A stretch of 40,410 nucleotides of DNA from an uncultured Prevotella sp. (GCA_900315525.1 OMZO01000017.1:1-40410); one strand, 5' to 3'; counted from the stretch's first letter, positions 24,907 through 33,811 are shown. The notes: generated by a model not told the origin, from the sequence alone. Numbers and translations are program-made.

Positions 24907-27900
24907 ATGCAAAACAAAGGAATTGTAAAATTTATCGCAGTGCTTCTGATTCTCGTGTGCTGCTTCTACCTTTCCTTCTCATTCGTGACACGCCATTACG
25001 AGAGTAAGGCTGCTGCTATGGGTGAGCAGGCTGGTGCGGAGTACCTCGACTCAATCAACAATGAGAAGGTGTATATGGGCATCTACTCGCTGAAGCAGTG
25101 CCGTGAGATGGAGATTGGCCTGGGTCTTGACCTGAAAGGCGGTATGAACGTTATCTTGGAGGTGTCAGTGCCCGACGTTGTTGACGTATTGGCTGATCAC
25201 AAGACCGATGCCGCTTACAAGAAGGCGATGGAACTTGCCAAGAAGGAAGAAGAGACAAGTCAGGCAGACTTCGTATCTCTGTTCATCAAGTATTGGAAAC
25301 AGGAAGGCAACGGCCGTCCTCTCGCTGCCATCTTTGCTACTCAGCAGATGAAGGGCAAGGTAAGCACTCAGAGTTCTGACTCAGAGGTAGAGGCTGCCAT
25401 CCGCGCTGAGGTCCAGAGTGCCGTTGACAACTCTTTCAACGTAGTTCGCAACCGTATCGACAAGTTCGGTGTTGTTCAGCCGAATATCCAGAAGCTCGAA
25501 GGTCAGAGTGGCCGTATCATGGTTGAGATGCCTGGTATCAAAGAGCCTGAGCGCGTACGTAAACTGCTTCAGGGAAGCGCAAACCTTGAGTTCTGGGAGA
25601 CTTATAACAGTCAGGAGATCACTCCCCTGCTCGCTCAGTTGAACCAGCGCTATGCTGCTACAGGTGGACAGGCTGTGGAAGAGGATACGACTGCTGTTGC
25701 TGAGAATGCAGAGGCTGCAGCTGACACCGCTAAGGCTACAACTGGCGATTTGGCTGCCAAGCTTGCAAAGAAAGACAACAAGGCTGCCGACAACAAGGCT
25801 GCTGAGCTGGCAAAGAAACAGAACCCACTGTTCGCCATCTTCCAGCCTACACAGGGCAATACACTTGCCGTTGTGGGATATGCCAATGCTCGTGATACCG
25901 CTGAGATTAATAAGATTATTTACTCTGAGCTGGCAAATCAGATCCTGCCTGCTGAGCTGAAGCTTCGCTGGGGTGCCAAGCCTGAGGATTTCGGTGGCCA
26001 GAACACGAAGGGTGACATCTTTGAGCTCTATGCTCTGAAAATCACTGAGCCCAGTGGCCGTGCTCCACTGGAAGGTGATGTCATCACCAGTTCAAAGGAT
26101 GATTTCGAGCCCAACTCTGGACGTCCTTGCGTATCTATGCAGATGAATTCTGACGGTGCTCGTCGCTGGAGCCAGATTACCAAGCAAAACATTGGTAAGG
26201 CCGTAGCTATTGTGCTCGACGACGCTGTTTATACTGCTCCACGTATTCTCACACAGATTGACGGTGGTAACTCTCAGATCACTGGTAACTTCACTATTGA
26301 GGACACCAAGGACCTTGCAAACACACTGAACTCTGGTAAGATGCCAGCTCCTACCCGTATCGTGCAGGAAGAGGTGGTTGGTCCGTCACTCGGTGCACAG
26401 TCTATCCAGCAGGGTATCATCTCGTTCGTCGTAGCCTTCGTGCTGCTGATGATCTACATGATTATGCTTTACGGCTTTATCCCCGGTATCCTTTCTGATA
26501 TCGCCCTGCTCTTCAACCTGTTCTTCACCCTCGGTATCCTGACCTCTTTCCAGGCTGCTCTGACAATGCCTGGTATCGCTGGTATCGTGCTGACCCTCGG
26601 TACGGCTGTGGATGCCAACGTGCTGATTTATGAGCGTATCAAAGAAGAGCTGAAGAAGGGACTCAGCGTAAAGGAAAGCCTCAATAAGGGTTACTCTAAC
26701 GCTTTCAGCGCTATCTTCGACTCTAACTTCACATCACTCATCACAGGTATCATCCTGCTCTATTTCGGTACAGGTCCTGTGAAGGGCTTCGCAACAACCT
26801 GGATCATCGGTATCCTCGTTTCCTTCTTCACGGCTGTATTCATGACACGCGTTGTCTATGATCACATGCTGAACAAGGACAAGTGGACTAACCTCACTTT
26901 CGTGACTGGCTATTCAAAGAACCTGATGCAGAACGCCCATTACAACTTCATGGGCATGTACAAGAAGACATTTACCTTCTGGGGTATCGCAGCCATCTTG
27001 TTCTGCGGTTCATTTGCCGTTCGCGGTCTGAGCCAGAGCATCGACTTCACTGGTGGTCGTAATTATGTGGTGACACTCGACAAGGAGACTCACGTTGAAG
27101 ATGTCCGTCTGGCTCTGACAGGCGCCTTCATCAACACCATGGGCGAGAATCAGGGTAAAGAGGCTAACACCAGCGTTATTGCCCTGGGTACCGACGGTAA
27201 GACCGTTCGCATCTCTACCAACTGGGATATCGAGTCTAACAATCCTGATGTTGACGATCAGGCAGAGACTATCCTCTTCAACACCCTGAAGAAGGCTAGT
27301 CTGGTAAGCCAAGAGAATGTAGAGGCCTTCAAGAACCCGGATATCCGCCAGGGTGGATCTATCATTTCTTCAGCAAAGGTAGGTCCGTCGGTGGCTAAGG
27401 ACATCACCTATGGTGCTATCATCTCTGTTGTGATTGCCTTGATTGCCATCTTCCTGTACATCCTGCTCCGTTTCCGCAACGTAGCCTTCTCTACAGGTGC
27501 AACTATCGCTCTGACGCTCGATGCTCTATTTGTAATCGGCATGTACTCTGCACTGTGGGGTATCGTTCCTATGTCACTTGAGATCGACCAGACCTTCATC
27601 GGTGCCATCCTGACGGTGATCGGTTATTCTATCAACGATAAGGTGGTGGTATTCGACCGTATCCGTGAGAACATCGGTCTCTATGGCAAGCGTGATCGCC
27701 AGCAGCTGTTCAACGACTCACTGAACCAGACATTGGCTCGTACCATCAACACCTCTGTAACGACTTTGATCGTGTTGCTGGCTATCTTCATCCTTGGTGG
27801 TGACAGCATCCGTTCGTTCTCGTTCGCAATGATCCTGGGTGTTGTGTTCGGAACATTGTCTTCTATCTTCATCGCAGCACCAGTTGCCTACCTGACACTG

Positions 27901-27951
27901 GGCCGCACTATCAAAGAAGAAGTAGAGATACCCGAACCTGCCAAAAAGTAA
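24907..27951 (+). CDS. secDF: Fused protein translocase subunit SecDF
   Basis: 1014 residues, SecD and SecF in one chain, as usual in Bacteroidetes. SecD part: TM1 (about 7-27), GLDLKGGMNVILE, a large periplasmic P1 region, then five TMs (about 500-650) with GTAVDANVLIYERIKEE. SecF part starts near 690: IDFTGGRNYVV, periplasmic segment, then five TMs with GYSINDKVVVFDRIREN. The complex uses the proton gradient to pull proteins through SecYEG. The P1 region contains an insert (about 252-305) made largely of Ala, Lys, Asp and Thr that looks unstructured. Codon use is biased towards GCT, GGT and CGT compared with its neighbours, consistent with high expression. A strong terminator follows. Confidence 0.97.
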   Translation: MQNKGIVKFIAVLLILVCCFYLSFSFVTRHYESKAAAMGEQAGAEYLDSINNEKVYMGIYSLKQCREMEIGLGLDLKGGMNVILEVSVPDVVDVLADHKTDAAYKKAMELAKKEEETSQADFVSLFIKYWKQEGNGRPLAAIFATQQMKGKVSTQSSDSEVEAAIRAEVQSAVDNSFNVVRNRIDKFGVVQPNIQKLEGQSGRIMVEMPGIKEPERVRKLLQGSANLEFWETYNSQEITPLLAQLNQRYAATGGQAVEEDTTAVAENAEAAADTAKATTGDLAAKLAKKDNKAADNKAAELAKKQNPLFAIFQPTQGNTLAVVGYANARDTAEINKIIYSELANQILPAELKLRWGAKPEDFGGQNTKGDIFELYALKITEPSGRAPLEGDVITSSKDDFEPNSGRPCVSMQMNSDGARRWSQITKQNIGKAVAIVLDDAVYTAPRILTQIDGGNSQITGNFTIEDTKDLANTLNSGKMPAPTRIVQEEVVGPSLGAQSIQQGIISFVVAFVLLMIYMIMLYGFIPGILSDIALLFNLFFTLGILTSFQAALTMPGIAGIVLTLGTAVDANVLIYERIKEELKKGLSVKESLNKGYSNAFSAIFDSNFTSLITGIILLYFGTGPVKGFATTWIIGILVSFFTAVFMTRVVYDHMLNKDKWTNLTFVTGYSKNLMQNAHYNFMGMYKKTFTFWGIAAILFCGSFAVRGLSQSIDFTGGRNYVVTLDKETHVEDVRLALTGAFINTMGENQGKEANTSVIALGTDGKTVRISTNWDIESNNPDVDDQAETILFNTLKKASLVSQENVEAFKNPDIRQGGSIISSAKVGPSVAKDITYGAIISVVIALIAIFLYILLRFRNVAFSTGATIALTLDALFVIGMYSALWGIVPMSLEIDQTFIGAILTVIGYSINDKVVVFDRIRENIGLYGKRDRQQLFNDSLNQTLARTINTSVTTLIVLLAIFILGGDSIRSFSFAMILGVVFGTLSSIFIAAPVAYLTLGRTIKEEVEIPEPAKK

Positions 27952-27975
27952 GGTCACAGACCTCATTATACAAGA

Positions 27976-28014
27976 AAACAGGGCGCATCAGATTACAGAT
28001 GCGCCCTGTTTTTT
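27976..28014 (+). terminator. Terminator of secDF
   Basis: Perfect 13-bp stem AACAGGGCGCATC/GATGCGCCCTGTT (27977-27989, 27998-28010) and a T-tail. Confidence 0.93.
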
Positions 28015-28098
28015 GATATTGATAGACAAAAAGTAGCATTTTGACGATACCAAACCAAAAAAACAATCAAGAATGCATAGAGTTTCCACAAAATTTAC

Positions 28099-28106
28099 TA
28101 CCTTTG
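28099..28106 (+). promoter_or_regulatory. -7 element TACCTTTG directly before the AraC-type gene
   Basis: It matches TAnnTTTG but ends only 7 bp before the ATG at 28114, so transcription would begin at about the start codon. Confidence 0.5.
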
Positions 28107-28113
28107 CAACCCA

Positions 28114-29316
28114 ATGCTCAACACAATTATCACCTCCGCACCAATGTATATCTGTGGCACCCTATCGGTATTACTGGGCCTCAGCATATGCTACAGATGG
28201 GACAGAGCGCGTTTTCTGCTACTCATTTTCATGTTGGCTGCTACCTTATTATATATGGGGCACCTCACTTTCTTCAATCGTATCATTTCAGTCATCCCTA
28301 TAACAGACACACTCTATTGCTTCTGCAACCCCGCTGTTTTCCCGTTATTCTTAATCTATATCGAGGAACTGGTGCTTAAAAGCCCTAACCGCAAGCAGCA
28401 ACTATGTTATCTCCTACCAGCAGCTTTATGTGGAATCAGCGCTGGAACACTTTACGGTCTGATGGATAAGACAGAGATCAATACGTTTATCTTCCATCAC
28501 ATCTATAGTTCAGAGTTAGTAGGATTAGAGGGATATCCAAGAACATTGGCGCTAGTACATCTTACCGTAAAGATTGTCTTCGCACTTGAGATACTTCCAA
28601 TATGCTTTGCCTGTTGGCGATACATCAACACCTACAACTGGAAAATTGAGAACTATTATTCAAATACGGAAGACAAGACGCTTCATCCCATCAAGCCATT
28701 GCTGACGTTGCTAGCCCTGGCCTCTATGATATCGTTTGCCTGTAGCTTTATAGACCGAAACTATTTTGCAGAGTCCGTTTGGTTAGTAACCATTCCTGCC
28801 GCTACATTCTCTATCTTAATACTGCTCATAGGTTATTTCGGTCTCTACCAACAATTCTCAGTCAGTCAACTTGAAGAAGATGACAAATATGCCTCAACCA
28901 GACTGGCGGAAACAGGAATTATCACCCAGGACACACAAGCATCAGCTGCTGATATGGAATATCTGGCCAATGAAATACGCAGGCTCATGGATCAGGAGAA
29001 AGTATTCCTGCATTCAAACCTAAAGATCAACGATTTGGCGATGATGCTTAATACGAATCGTAATTATATATACAATGCGATCAATAAAGAGATTGGTATG
29101 TCATTCTCCGATTATACTAATCTGAGGCGTATTCAATATGCAGCCACGCTCATCGACAATCATCCCAAGGCAATTCTTGCTGACGTTGCACAAAAGTCAG
29201 GCTTCTCGTCAGCAAGTTCGTTCTATCGTAACTTCAAATCCATCATGGGATGCACACCCAGTGAGTACCAAAGAAAAACAGGGGCGAGCATCACTGCCAG
29301 CACCCTGCCAAAATAA
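28114..29316 (+). CDS. Membrane-embedded AraC-family transcriptional regulator
   Basis: 400 residues. Seven hydrophobic segments fill residues 5-245, followed by a linker and a C-terminal AraC-type double helix-turn-helix (about 285-390). The first HTH is KINDLAMMLNTNRNYIYNAIN; the second is ILADVAQKSGFSSASSFYRNFKSIMGCTPSEYQR. The regulator thus binds DNA while anchored in the inner membrane and presumably senses something in or across the membrane. If the -7 element is real, the message is nearly leaderless, or translation starts at Met11 (28144), which still leaves a first TM. Base composition is A/T-richer than most neighbours. Direct repeats with the spacing expected for an AraC-family operator lie about 90 bp downstream of the stop. 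Confidence 0.88.
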   Translation: MLNTIITSAPMYICGTLSVLLGLSICYRWDRARFLLLIFMLAATLLYMGHLTFFNRIISVIPITDTLYCFCNPAVFPLFLIYIEELVLKSPNRKQQLCYLLPAALCGISAGTLYGLMDKTEINTFIFHHIYSSELVGLEGYPRTLALVHLTVKIVFALEILPICFACWRYINTYNWKIENYYSNTEDKTLHPIKPLLTLLALASMISFACSFIDRNYFAESVWLVTIPAATFSILILLIGYFGLYQQFSVSQLEEDDKYASTRLAETGIITQDTQASAADMEYLANEIRRLMDQEKVFLHSNLKINDLAMMLNTNRNYIYNAINKEIGMSFSDYTNLRRIQYAATLIDNHPKAILADVAQKSGFSSASSFYRNFKSIMGCTPSEYQRKTGASITASTLPK

Positions 29317-29377
29317 AAACTTGTGAGAGATATAAATTGTCTTAATCTAGTTTTTTCAAAACTTATTTTCGACGGTG

Positions 29378-29408
29378 CAAAGATAAGCATAAATTGTAAA
29401 TTATACAA
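29378..29408 (-). promoter_or_regulatory. Leftward promoter with no gene behind it
   Basis: Reading leftward: TTG (29408-29406), 20 bp, TATCTTTG (29385-29378), a full consensus match. Transcription from about 29371 would run antisense into the 3' end of the AraC-type gene. Confidence 0.6.
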
Positions 29409-29410
29409 TT
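29392..29410. repeat. Inverted repeat AATTGTA-5-TACAATT overlapping the orphan promoter
   Basis: Perfect 7-bp arms with a 5-bp spacer; the right arm covers the -33 element. Operator-like placement. Confidence 0.75.
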
Positions 29411-29446
29411 CAAATTCACAAAAATCATCGTTCAAATTCACAAAAA
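29409..29446. repeat. Two 16-bp direct repeats, period 22 bp
   Basis: TTCAAATTCACAAAAA occurs identically at 29409-29424 and 29431-29446, immediately upstream of the leftward promoter. The spacing is two helical turns, as for AraC-type half-sites. Confidence 0.9.
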
Positions 29447-29483
29447 CACTGATTTTGTACATTTTTACCCCTCTTTTGGGGTG

Positions 29484-29555
29484 TACCCCGACCGAGAATC
29501 GAACTCGGAACTAAGCTTTAGGAGAGCCTTGTTATATCCATTTAACTATCAGGGC
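29484..29555 (-). tRNA. tRNA-Arg (anticodon CCT)
   Basis: 72 nt on the minus strand. Acceptor GCCCTGA/TCGGGGT (two G-T pairs), D-arm GTTA/TAAC, anticodon stem AGGCT/AGCTT with loop CTCCTAA (anticodon CCT, reads AGG), T-arm CCGAG-TTCGATT-CTCGG, discriminator A; CCA not encoded. A short inverted repeat (ACCCC/GGGGT, 29467-29482) follows the 3' end but has no T-tail, so the terminator is unclear. Confidence 0.95.
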
Positions 29556-29572
29556 AGAGTGTTTTTCGGGTG

Positions 29573-29603
29573 CAAAGATACAAAGAAAAGACGGAAATAC
29601 AAA
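29573..29603 (-). promoter_or_regulatory. Promoter of tRNA-Arg
   Basis: Reading leftward: TTTG (29603-29600), 19 bp, TATCTTTG (29580-29573). The -33 element abuts the stop codon of the GH28-GH43 gene, with no terminator between them. Confidence 0.82.
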
Positions 29604-29604
29604 A

Positions 29605-32415
29605 TTATTTCTTAATAACCTGCTCAAATTTGTCAAATTGGGCCTTGCCATCCTTTCCGTAACAAAAGAGCCCCACCCGGATACCTTTCCAATAGCCACT
29701 ACGCATGGAGAAAACATCCCCGACGGGAATAAACGACACACCGTCTAAACTATAAAAGAACTGATGACTATTGCTTTGGCAATCATCTCTGACACGTAGA
29801 TAGAGCTGGGAGAAACTACCCTTCACCGCTATCTGGCGTTCGCCATTTACCTCTACGAAAATGCCCTGAGGACATACCCCCACTCCACGAAACTGCTTAC
29901 CAGAACAGAAGATGCCAGCGTAACAATCACCTTTAGCCGTCAAGAGTGTCGTGCTCTCACTCTGATAGCCCACCACCTTCTGCGTCAACATATTCCGACA
30001 TGCTTTCAGGCTATCAGCAGGCAAGGGACGAAGCGTCAGCCATCCTTTACGCTCTGCAAGACTCCAATGTGCATCATCAGGATTATGATTCCACTGCCAT
30101 TGCAGACCTAAAGTATCTGAAAAATCATCATCGACTTGCAAGGTCATACCTGAAAAATGACTCCTGATAGGCTTCTGCCAGCGATGCACAGGCTCTCCAA
30201 TGCCATTCCCATCAAGATCTACCCCCACCAGAAGCCAGTCATCCTGCCAACGGGCAGGTTGCAGATGAACCACACGCCCCAAGACAGGGGTCTCCTGAAA
30301 GTGATAGAACCACCACTGTCCGTCGGGCGCATCCACCAAAGCACCCTGATGAGGACCATTCACAGTTGTAGAACCCTGCTCCAACACGACCTGACGCTCA
30401 TAGGGGCCATAGATGTTACGGGCACGAAGAACCGTCTGCCAGCCTTGTCCTACTCCACCTTCAGGGATAATCAGGTAATACCAGCCATGACGCTTGAGGA
30501 ACTTCGTCCCCTCTGCTACAGGACCTGTATAGACGGTGACACCTTCATCCAGAAGGCGCTTGCCATCTGGCGACATCCGATGTACTATAATCGGTCCTGC
30601 ACCATGCTGACTACGTCCAAGATACGCTTGCCCGTCTTCATCCCAGAAAGGACACGGATCTTCCCACTTCTCTACGCGCTTGACCAAATGAAGCGGAGCC
30701 CAAGGACCATGGGCATCCTTAGCGGTACTCATATACAGACCTTCCTCTGGTGTGCAGAAGAACACAAAGAAGCGTCCATCATGATAGCGGATAGCAGGTG
30801 CCCACGAACCACCAGCATAATGTTGGTTCTCGTTCCACCCCGGCTCATCGAGGCGATGATATATCTGACTCACATAGCGCCAATTGACCATATCATCAGA
30901 CTCTAAGACCTGCATACCCATGAAATGGAAGTCTGAGGCCACCATATAGTATTTCTCCCCTACACGAATCACGTCTGGATCGGAAAAGTCTGCATTCAAC
31001 ACTGGATTCACATAGGTGCCGTCACCCTGATCACCCCAAGCAAGAGGTTCTGCATCAACTCGCACGATGTCAGGACGGACATCAGGCTGCTCTGTCGCTA
31101 CAACGACATTCGAGAAATGGACATTCCTGGCATGACGGACGAAAAAGCCCTTGGCAGGCAAGTTTCCCCACATCGTGGCCTCAGGATAGTCTTTCTCTTT
31201 CTCGTCCTTGATGAAATCACGGATATGCTCCATTTCATCTGCCGTCACACCACCCCGATGATGCAGCGTGATATTCGACAACCACACATCCTCCACAGGA
31301 TAACCCGGCAAACCCGTAATGCTACACCCCATCGAACCTGCATGACGTATCTGGACATTGTCGAGATGGATGCCCTTGATACGGCCGACATGATCCACAG
31401 GAACGATCTTCTCCATATCCTTACCATCAGACAGATAGCCACGCCCACGATTGCCAAGACGAATAAAAATGGGCGACTCCGTACCCTCGATAGTCACATC
31501 TGAGACATTCACATTCTCCAGTACACCGCCATCCACAATCTCGAGTGAAATGGCAGAAGAACCTATCCACTGCCCGAAGAACTTCTCCTGCTGATCACTG
31601 CTGGGCTTGACGACGATGCCCGAGATATTAATATTCCAGAAACCGCCATTAGTCTCAGTACCCAGTTTCACGGCATTGCAATGACTCGATACTACACAGT
31701 CGGAGATACGGATATTCTCACAAAGACGAGGTGAGGTTGACTTCAGCGTAATGCCATCATCATCAGAGTCGGCTATCATATTGGTGACAATAACGTCATG
31801 ACAACCATCAAGGTCGAGCGCGTCATTATTGTAGTTGTTTCGATTGAAAACCTTGATTCCATCGATAAGGATACGGTCGCAGGCCAGATAGTGCTGCATC
31901 CAGCAGCCTGAGTTTTTCAGCGTAACGCCCTTCACCGTAATGTCTTCGCTCTGAATGAAACGCAGCAGATGCGGACGGGTGATGCCTTCATCATTCCAGG
32001 AATGTTTCTTGAAGGCCCTTCCTCGGCCATCAATAGTACCATAACCGTCGATGGTGACATTCTTCACCTTGTCGGCATAGATCAACTGGATGGTGTTAGT
32101 CTTCGTGCGCAGTGAGACATAGTCTGATTTCATCGGGCGATAGTCCTTAAGGTCTGTCGAACCATAGAGCATAGCTCCCTGCTCCAGATAGAGATGCACG
32201 TTGCTCTTCAAGACGATGGTGCCTATCTTAAAGTTACCTGCGGGCACCACCACCCGTCCTCCGCCAGCCTCAGAACAGGCATCAATGGCCTGTTGAAGGG
32301 CAGCAGTACTCAGTACCGTCGTATCCGACTTTGCACCAAAGTCAAGAATCATGTAGTCGGCAGCTTCAGCAGATATCACACCGAACCAGAAAAGAAACAG
32401 AATCACCTTCTTCAT
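29605..32415 (-). CDS. Secreted GH28 polygalacturonase-like / GH43 glycosidase fusion
   Basis: 936 residues. Signal peptide 1-19 (MKKVILFLFWF..., cut after about AEAA). Residues 20-450 are a GH28 right-handed beta-helix: the pectate-lyase-like opening ILDFGAKSD, candidate catalytic Asp198 in NYNNDALDLDG and Asp219/Asp220 in DSDDDGITLKS, then SSHCNAVKLGTE. Residues about 465-745 are a five-bladed GH43 domain: catalytic base Asp479 (ADFSDPDVI), Asp586 (WEDPCPFWDEDG) and acid Glu635 (VAEGTKFLKR). A C-terminal beta-sandwich (about 750-936, DDDFSDTLGLQWQWNHNP) is the accessory module usual for this kind of GH43. GH28 cleaves galacturonic-acid linkages and GH43 typically removes arabinose, xylose or galactose, so one secreted protein could both debranch and cut pectin. 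No SusC/SusD pair is near. Confidence 0.92.
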   Translation of the reverse strand: MKKVILFLFWFGVISAEAADYMILDFGAKSDTTVLSTAALQQAIDACSEAGGGRVVVPAGNFKIGTIVLKSNVHLYLEQGAMLYGSTDLKDYRPMKSDYVSLRTKTNTIQLIYADKVKNVTIDGYGTIDGRGRAFKKHSWNDEGITRPHLLRFIQSEDITVKGVTLKNSGCWMQHYLACDRILIDGIKVFNRNNYNNDALDLDGCHDVIVTNMIADSDDDGITLKSTSPRLCENIRISDCVVSSHCNAVKLGTETNGGFWNINISGIVVKPSSDQQEKFFGQWIGSSAISLEIVDGGVLENVNVSDVTIEGTESPIFIRLGNRGRGYLSDGKDMEKIVPVDHVGRIKGIHLDNVQIRHAGSMGCSITGLPGYPVEDVWLSNITLHHRGGVTADEMEHIRDFIKDEKEKDYPEATMWGNLPAKGFFVRHARNVHFSNVVVATEQPDVRPDIVRVDAEPLAWGDQGDGTYVNPVLNADFSDPDVIRVGEKYYMVASDFHFMGMQVLESDDMVNWRYVSQIYHRLDEPGWNENQHYAGGSWAPAIRYHDGRFFVFFCTPEEGLYMSTAKDAHGPWAPLHLVKRVEKWEDPCPFWDEDGQAYLGRSQHGAGPIIVHRMSPDGKRLLDEGVTVYTGPVAEGTKFLKRHGWYYLIIPEGGVGQGWQTVLRARNIYGPYERQVVLEQGSTTVNGPHQGALVDAPDGQWWFYHFQETPVLGRVVHLQPARWQDDWLLVGVDLDGNGIGEPVHRWQKPIRSHFSGMTLQVDDDFSDTLGLQWQWNHNPDDAHWSLAERKGWLTLRPLPADSLKACRNMLTQKVVGYQSESTTLLTAKGDCYAGIFCSGKQFRGVGVCPQGIFVEVNGERQIAVKGSFSQLYLRVRDDCQSNSHQFFYSLDGVSFIPVGDVFSMRSGYWKGIRVGLFCYGKDGKAQFDKFEQVIKK

Positions 32416-32444
32416 CGAACACCTATTATTATATATTGATGCCG

Positions 32445-32452
32445 CAAAGATA
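32445..32452 (-). promoter_or_regulatory. -7 element TATCTTTG for the GH28-GH43 gene
   Basis: Minus-strand TAnnTTTG match 30 bp before the ATG at 32415; no clear -33 TTG, which would suit an activator-dependent promoter. Confidence 0.55.
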
Positions 32453-32473
32453 CGAAATAATTCTGAATTCTAC

Positions 32474-32504
32474 TTGTTTGTTTGATGAATAATCACTATC
32501 TTTG
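32474..32504 (+). promoter_or_regulatory. Promoter of the histidine phosphatase gene
   Basis: TTG (32474-32476), 20 bp, TATCTTTG (32497-32504); leader of about 23 nt. A second TTTG at 32477-32480 lies 16 bp away. Confidence 0.72.
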
Positions 32505-32533
32505 CACAGCATTTACACTAAAGACTTACAAAC

Positions 32534-33811
32534 ATGAAACAATTAATCATCACCCTGACCATCAGTCTGCTGAGCTTGTCTGCCGTAGCACAAAACCTTT
32601 CTGCAGTTGATCAGCTCAAGGCTAATCCGAGAAAAGCCTATGGCAACGACTATCTTTATCAGCAAGAAGCCTGTCCACTGACAAAGTCGCCCAAAGGCTA
32701 CAAGCCCTTCTATATCAGCCATTATGCCCGCCACGGGTCGCGTTACTACTGGAATGACAAACTCTACAAGGAACTCGACACATTGCTGACAGCCGCCCAT
32801 AGCCGACAACAGCTGACGGCAGAGGGAGAAGCCTTCTATCAGAAGTTCGAGGCTGCCAAACAAGAACTGATGACAGGCGTCAGCGAACTGACACAGCTTG
32901 GATGGGAACAGCACCAAGGTATTGCCCGCACGATGTACAACCGCTTCCCAGAGGTCTTCAAGAAAGGTGGCAACGTGCTCGCCGTCTCCTCCCTTTCTGG
33001 ACGCTGTGTACTCAGTATGTCCGCCTTCTGTCAGGAGCTCGTACAGTGTAACCCAAAGATAGAGATTCGCGAACAGTCATCCCGCTTCACCCTCGATGCC
33101 GTCGTTCCCGACGATCGCCAGAATCCCAATAAACGCCAATTTCCGAAAGCTAAGCCCCGTTATGAGCAGCACCGAGACCAGTTTAAAGGCTATGAAGACA
33201 GAAAGGCGAAAGCTGGACAACTGCTCTCACGCATCTTTACCAGCACAGAGGGACTACCTGGCAATCTGGATCGCATCGCAGAGAACCTGCTGAACCTTTA
33301 CACCTCACTGCCCAGCATCGGCCACGAGGGCATGATGGGCCATCTCATCACGGATGAGGAAGTGGCCAGCCAGTGGGAAGCCGGAAACCTTGGCTCTTAT
33401 TCATGGGTATTCGGCTCGAAATATATCGTCATTCCTATCCTCGAGGACTTCATCAAGAAAGCTGATGCCGTACTTGATGGCAGTAGCGACCACATCGCAG
33501 ACCTCCGTTTCGGACACGACAGCTATATCGGTCCTCTGACAGTGCTGTTAGGCATCAATGGGGCAGACCGTGATCCAGAAGATCCCAATGAAGTGAAGAA
33601 CTGCTATCAGAACTGGGAGACCTGCAAGGCGTGCAACATCCAACTCGTCTTCTACCGCAGCAAAAAGGCCTCAGATCCGATTCTCGTGAAATGTCTTCTC
33701 AATGGCTGCGAGGCAACGCTGCCTGTACCCACGTCGCAATATCCTTATTATCAATGGACAGACTTCCGCGACTTCTACACCCAGCGCTGCAAAGACGTTC
33801 CTGCAAACTAA
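32534..33811 (+). CDS. Histidine-type phosphatase, MINPP-like (branch 2 histidine acid phosphatase)
   Basis: 425 residues, signal peptide 1-19 (ending AVAQ). The phosphate-binding motif ARHGSR places the nucleophile His67 between Arg66 and Arg70; the distal His328-Asp329 pair is in LRFGHDSYI. The HD in place of HAE is seen in part of the branch 2 family. The closest recognised group is the multiple inositol polyphosphate phosphatases, which in gut Bacteroidetes are secreted phytases; other phosphomonoester substrates are possible. The gene stands alone, divergent from the pectinase gene and convergent with the aminotransferase gene (19 nt between stops). Confidence 0.88.
   Translation: MKQLIITLTISLLSLSAVAQNLSAVDQLKANPRKAYGNDYLYQQEACPLTKSPKGYKPFYISHYARHGSRYYWNDKLYKELDTLLTAAHSRQQLTAEGEAFYQKFEAAKQELMTGVSELTQLGWEQHQGIARTMYNRFPEVFKKGGNVLAVSSLSGRCVLSMSAFCQELVQCNPKIEIREQSSRFTLDAVVPDDRQNPNKRQFPKAKPRYEQHRDQFKGYEDRKAKAGQLLSRIFTSTEGLPGNLDRIAENLLNLYTSLPSIGHEGMMGHLITDEEVASQWEAGNLGSYSWVFGSKYIVIPILEDFIKKADAVLDGSSDHIADLRFGHDSYIGPLTVLLGINGADRDPEDPNEVKNCYQNWETCKACNIQLVFYRSKKASDPILVKCLLNGCEATLPVPTSQYPYYQWTDFRDFYTQRCKDVPAN

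Noticed and set aside
29223-29462. 79-residue minus-strand frame across the orphan promoter
   Set aside because: It starts upstream of the only promoter there and overlaps the AraC-type coding end; composition is A/T-driven and no family is recognised.
29467-29482. ACCCC/GGGGT hairpin as terminator of tRNA-Arg
   Set aside because: On the minus strand the stem is followed by A's instead of T's, and the stem is only 5 bp; it cannot be called a standard terminator.
30157-30906. 249-residue open frame opposite the GH28-GH43 gene
   Set aside because: Complement of a well-conserved GH43 coding region; no domain or start context of its own.
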